Shown here piece by piece: positions 5,277 through 6,310 of a DNA stretch of 6,310 nt. The stretch lies in NCBI GenBank assembly GCA_015711875.1, contig JACVJG010000186.1, positions 1 to 6,310 of the forward strand, written 5' to 3'. Positions within the stretch are counted from its first letter, which is position 1. The number at the start of each line of letters is the position of its first letter. The notes under the pieces are model-generated. The model made no database searches and had not been told where the DNA came from. It saw nothing but the letters and a program-made list of their open reading frames with translations. Made by a program: the position numbers and the translations under genes. The DNA comes from Candidatus Solincola jinzensis (GTDB taxonomy: Bacteria > Actinomycetota > Geothermincolia > Geothermincolales > RBG-13-55-18).

Positions 5277-6293
5277 TTGGGAGCGGTTTCAAACGCAAAC
5301 CAGCGACGCATAGTCTTCGCCCTTACGCTGGTGGTCATGCTACTGGCGCTGGCCCCTTTCGGCTACATGCTCATCGAGGACATGAGCTACACCGAGGCCC
5401 TTTACATGACGGTGATCACGGTATCGACAGTCGGTTTCAAGGAGGTCAGGCCGCTCTCCACCGCGGGGATGTATTTCACCATCATGGTCATAGTAATCGG
5501 GGTTATCAACCTTTTCTACATCATCTCGAGCCTTATCACCTACACTTTTAAGGAAGCCTTCTGGGAGACCCTGGGGAGGAGGAGAATGGACCTTAGGATA
5601 AAAAAACTCGAAGGCCACCACATCGTATGCGGCTTCGGACGCGTGGGGGAAGTGGTGTGTGAGACCCTGGCGGAACACGAGGCTGATTTCGTGGTCATCG
5701 AGAAAGACCCGGAGCGCCTCCGGGAAGCGGAGGAAAAGGGATATCTCTTCCTGGAAGGTGACGCCACGGAAACGGAGATCCTGGTACAGGCGGGGGTTTT
5801 AAGGGCCAAAGGGCTGGTATGCGCTCTTGAGGGTGACGCCGACAACCTCTTCACCACACTCTCGGCACGTTCCCTGAACAAGGATATAGTCATCGTCACC
5901 CGCTGCGTCAGCTCGGACTCGGTGGAAAAGCTGCAATATGCGGGAGCCGACCGGGTTGTATCCCCCTACTCCATCAGCGGCAGGCGCATGGCCAGTTACC
6001 TGCTGCGGCCGGGAGTGTTCGACTACCTGGACCTCGTCTCGCACGGGGTCTCCCTGGACTACCGCCTGGAGGAACTGCAGGTGCAGCCAGGCTCTCCCAT
6101 GGACGGGAAAACCATCGGGGAGATGGACGTCAAGGCGCGCACCGGGGCCATGATCATCGCGGTGCGCAAAAGGGTCGAGGAGCGCTTCAACACCAACCCG
6201 GACAAGGATACCCGCTTGGATGCCGGCGACCTTCTCATCGCCCTGGGAACGGAAAAAGACCTCGCCGGCCTGGAGGAACTCGCCATATCCTAG
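5277..6293 (+). CDS. Two-helix potassium channel with RCK (TrkA-N/TrkA-C) domain, MthK-like
   Basis: A 338-aa inner-membrane channel subunit, expected to tetramerise and to be gated by a cytoplasmic RCK ring. Helix 1 spans about 11-33. The pore helix and filter (about 39-56) read TVITVSTVGFKE. Helix 2 spans about 64-90, with Gly75 as a candidate gating hinge. The RCK N-domain starts at about 114 (HHIVCGFGRVG, GxGxxG at 119-124, acidic VIEKD at 140-144), so it may bind a nucleotide or ligand. The TrkA-C domain covers about 264-334. Order and length match MthK-type channels. The filter is odd: the second Gly of TVGYG is Lys55 and Tyr is Phe54. Met104 sits between helix 2 and RCK behind a strong internal ribosome site. 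The gating ligand (Ca2+, nucleotide, c-di-AMP) cannot be told. The end of the gene is complete. Confidence 0.93.
   Translation: MGAVSNANQRRIVFALTLVVMLLALAPFGYMLIEDMSYTEALYMTVITVSTVGFKEVRPLSTAGMYFTIMVIVIGVINLFYIISSLITYTFKEAFWETLGRRRMDLRIKKLEGHHIVCGFGRVGEVVCETLAEHEADFVVIEKDPERLREAEEKGYLFLEGDATETEILVQAGVLRAKGLVCALEGDADNLFTTLSARSLNKDIVIVTRCVSSDSVEKLQYAGADRVVSPYSISGRRMASYLLRPGVFDYLDLVSHGVSLDYRLEELQVQPGSPMDGKTIGEMDVKARTGAMIIAVRKRVEERFNTNPDKDTRLDAGDLLIALGTEKDLAGLEELAIS
5586..6293 (+). other. Candidate internally initiated free RCK subunit of the channel gene
   Basis: Within the channel gene an ATG at 5586 (Met104) is preceded by GGGGAGGAGGAG (5573-5584). GGGAGG (5574-5579) lies 6 nt from the ATG. 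Translation here would give a 235-residue soluble protein with the entire TrkA-N and TrkA-C domains and no membrane helix. In MthK a free RCK protein made from an internal Met is known to complete the octameric gating ring. The codons (Gly-Arg-Arg-Arg) could produce the purine run by chance, so this is inference. Confidence 0.45.
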
Positions 6294-6310
6294 GGACGCC
6301 CCGCTTGGAT

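Overview
The window is bacterial DNA with GC-rich genes, strong AGGAGG/GAGGTG-type ribosome sites and apparently frequent TTG starts. The 4Fe-4S flavoenzyme of the FadH/enoate-reductase type points to anaerobic or facultative fatty-acid or enoate metabolism. A high-GC anaerobic lineage (actinobacterial, clostridial or desulfobacterial) would fit, but nothing here fixes the taxon.

Layout: 1-367 holds an extended -10 promoter and a long, hairpin-rich leader. It is followed by a 667-aa flavin oxidoreductase on the + strand (368-2371). A 182-bp convergent gap separates this from a minus-strand protein (2554-3294) made of a receiver domain and a HisKA phospho-acceptor domain, with no ATP-binding kinase domain. 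From 3295 to 4476 lies about 1.2 kb without a convincing gene. It is partly lower in GC, contains two pairs of imperfect direct repeats each offset by about 74 bp, one doubtful minus-strand reading frame, and a perfect TATAAT box before the next gene. A + strand metallo-beta-lactamase-fold hydrolase (4477-5106) and a two-helix potassium channel with a cytoplasmic RCK domain (5277-6293) complete the window.

The four proteins belong to no recognisable shared pathway. The flavoenzyme is a metabolic redox enzyme, the REC-HisKA protein is probably a phosphorelay adapter, the MBL-fold protein is a glyoxalase-II-like hydrolase, and the channel handles K+ or another cation. The hydrolase and channel genes are co-oriented but 170 bp apart, so an operon is possible but unproven. 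I see no CRISPR array, tRNA, rRNA, transposase or defence system. The points most worth checking are an apparent internal translation start that would release a free RCK domain (as known for MthK), an unusual selectivity filter in the same channel, the kinase-less REC-HisKA protein, and the repeat-bearing intergenic region.
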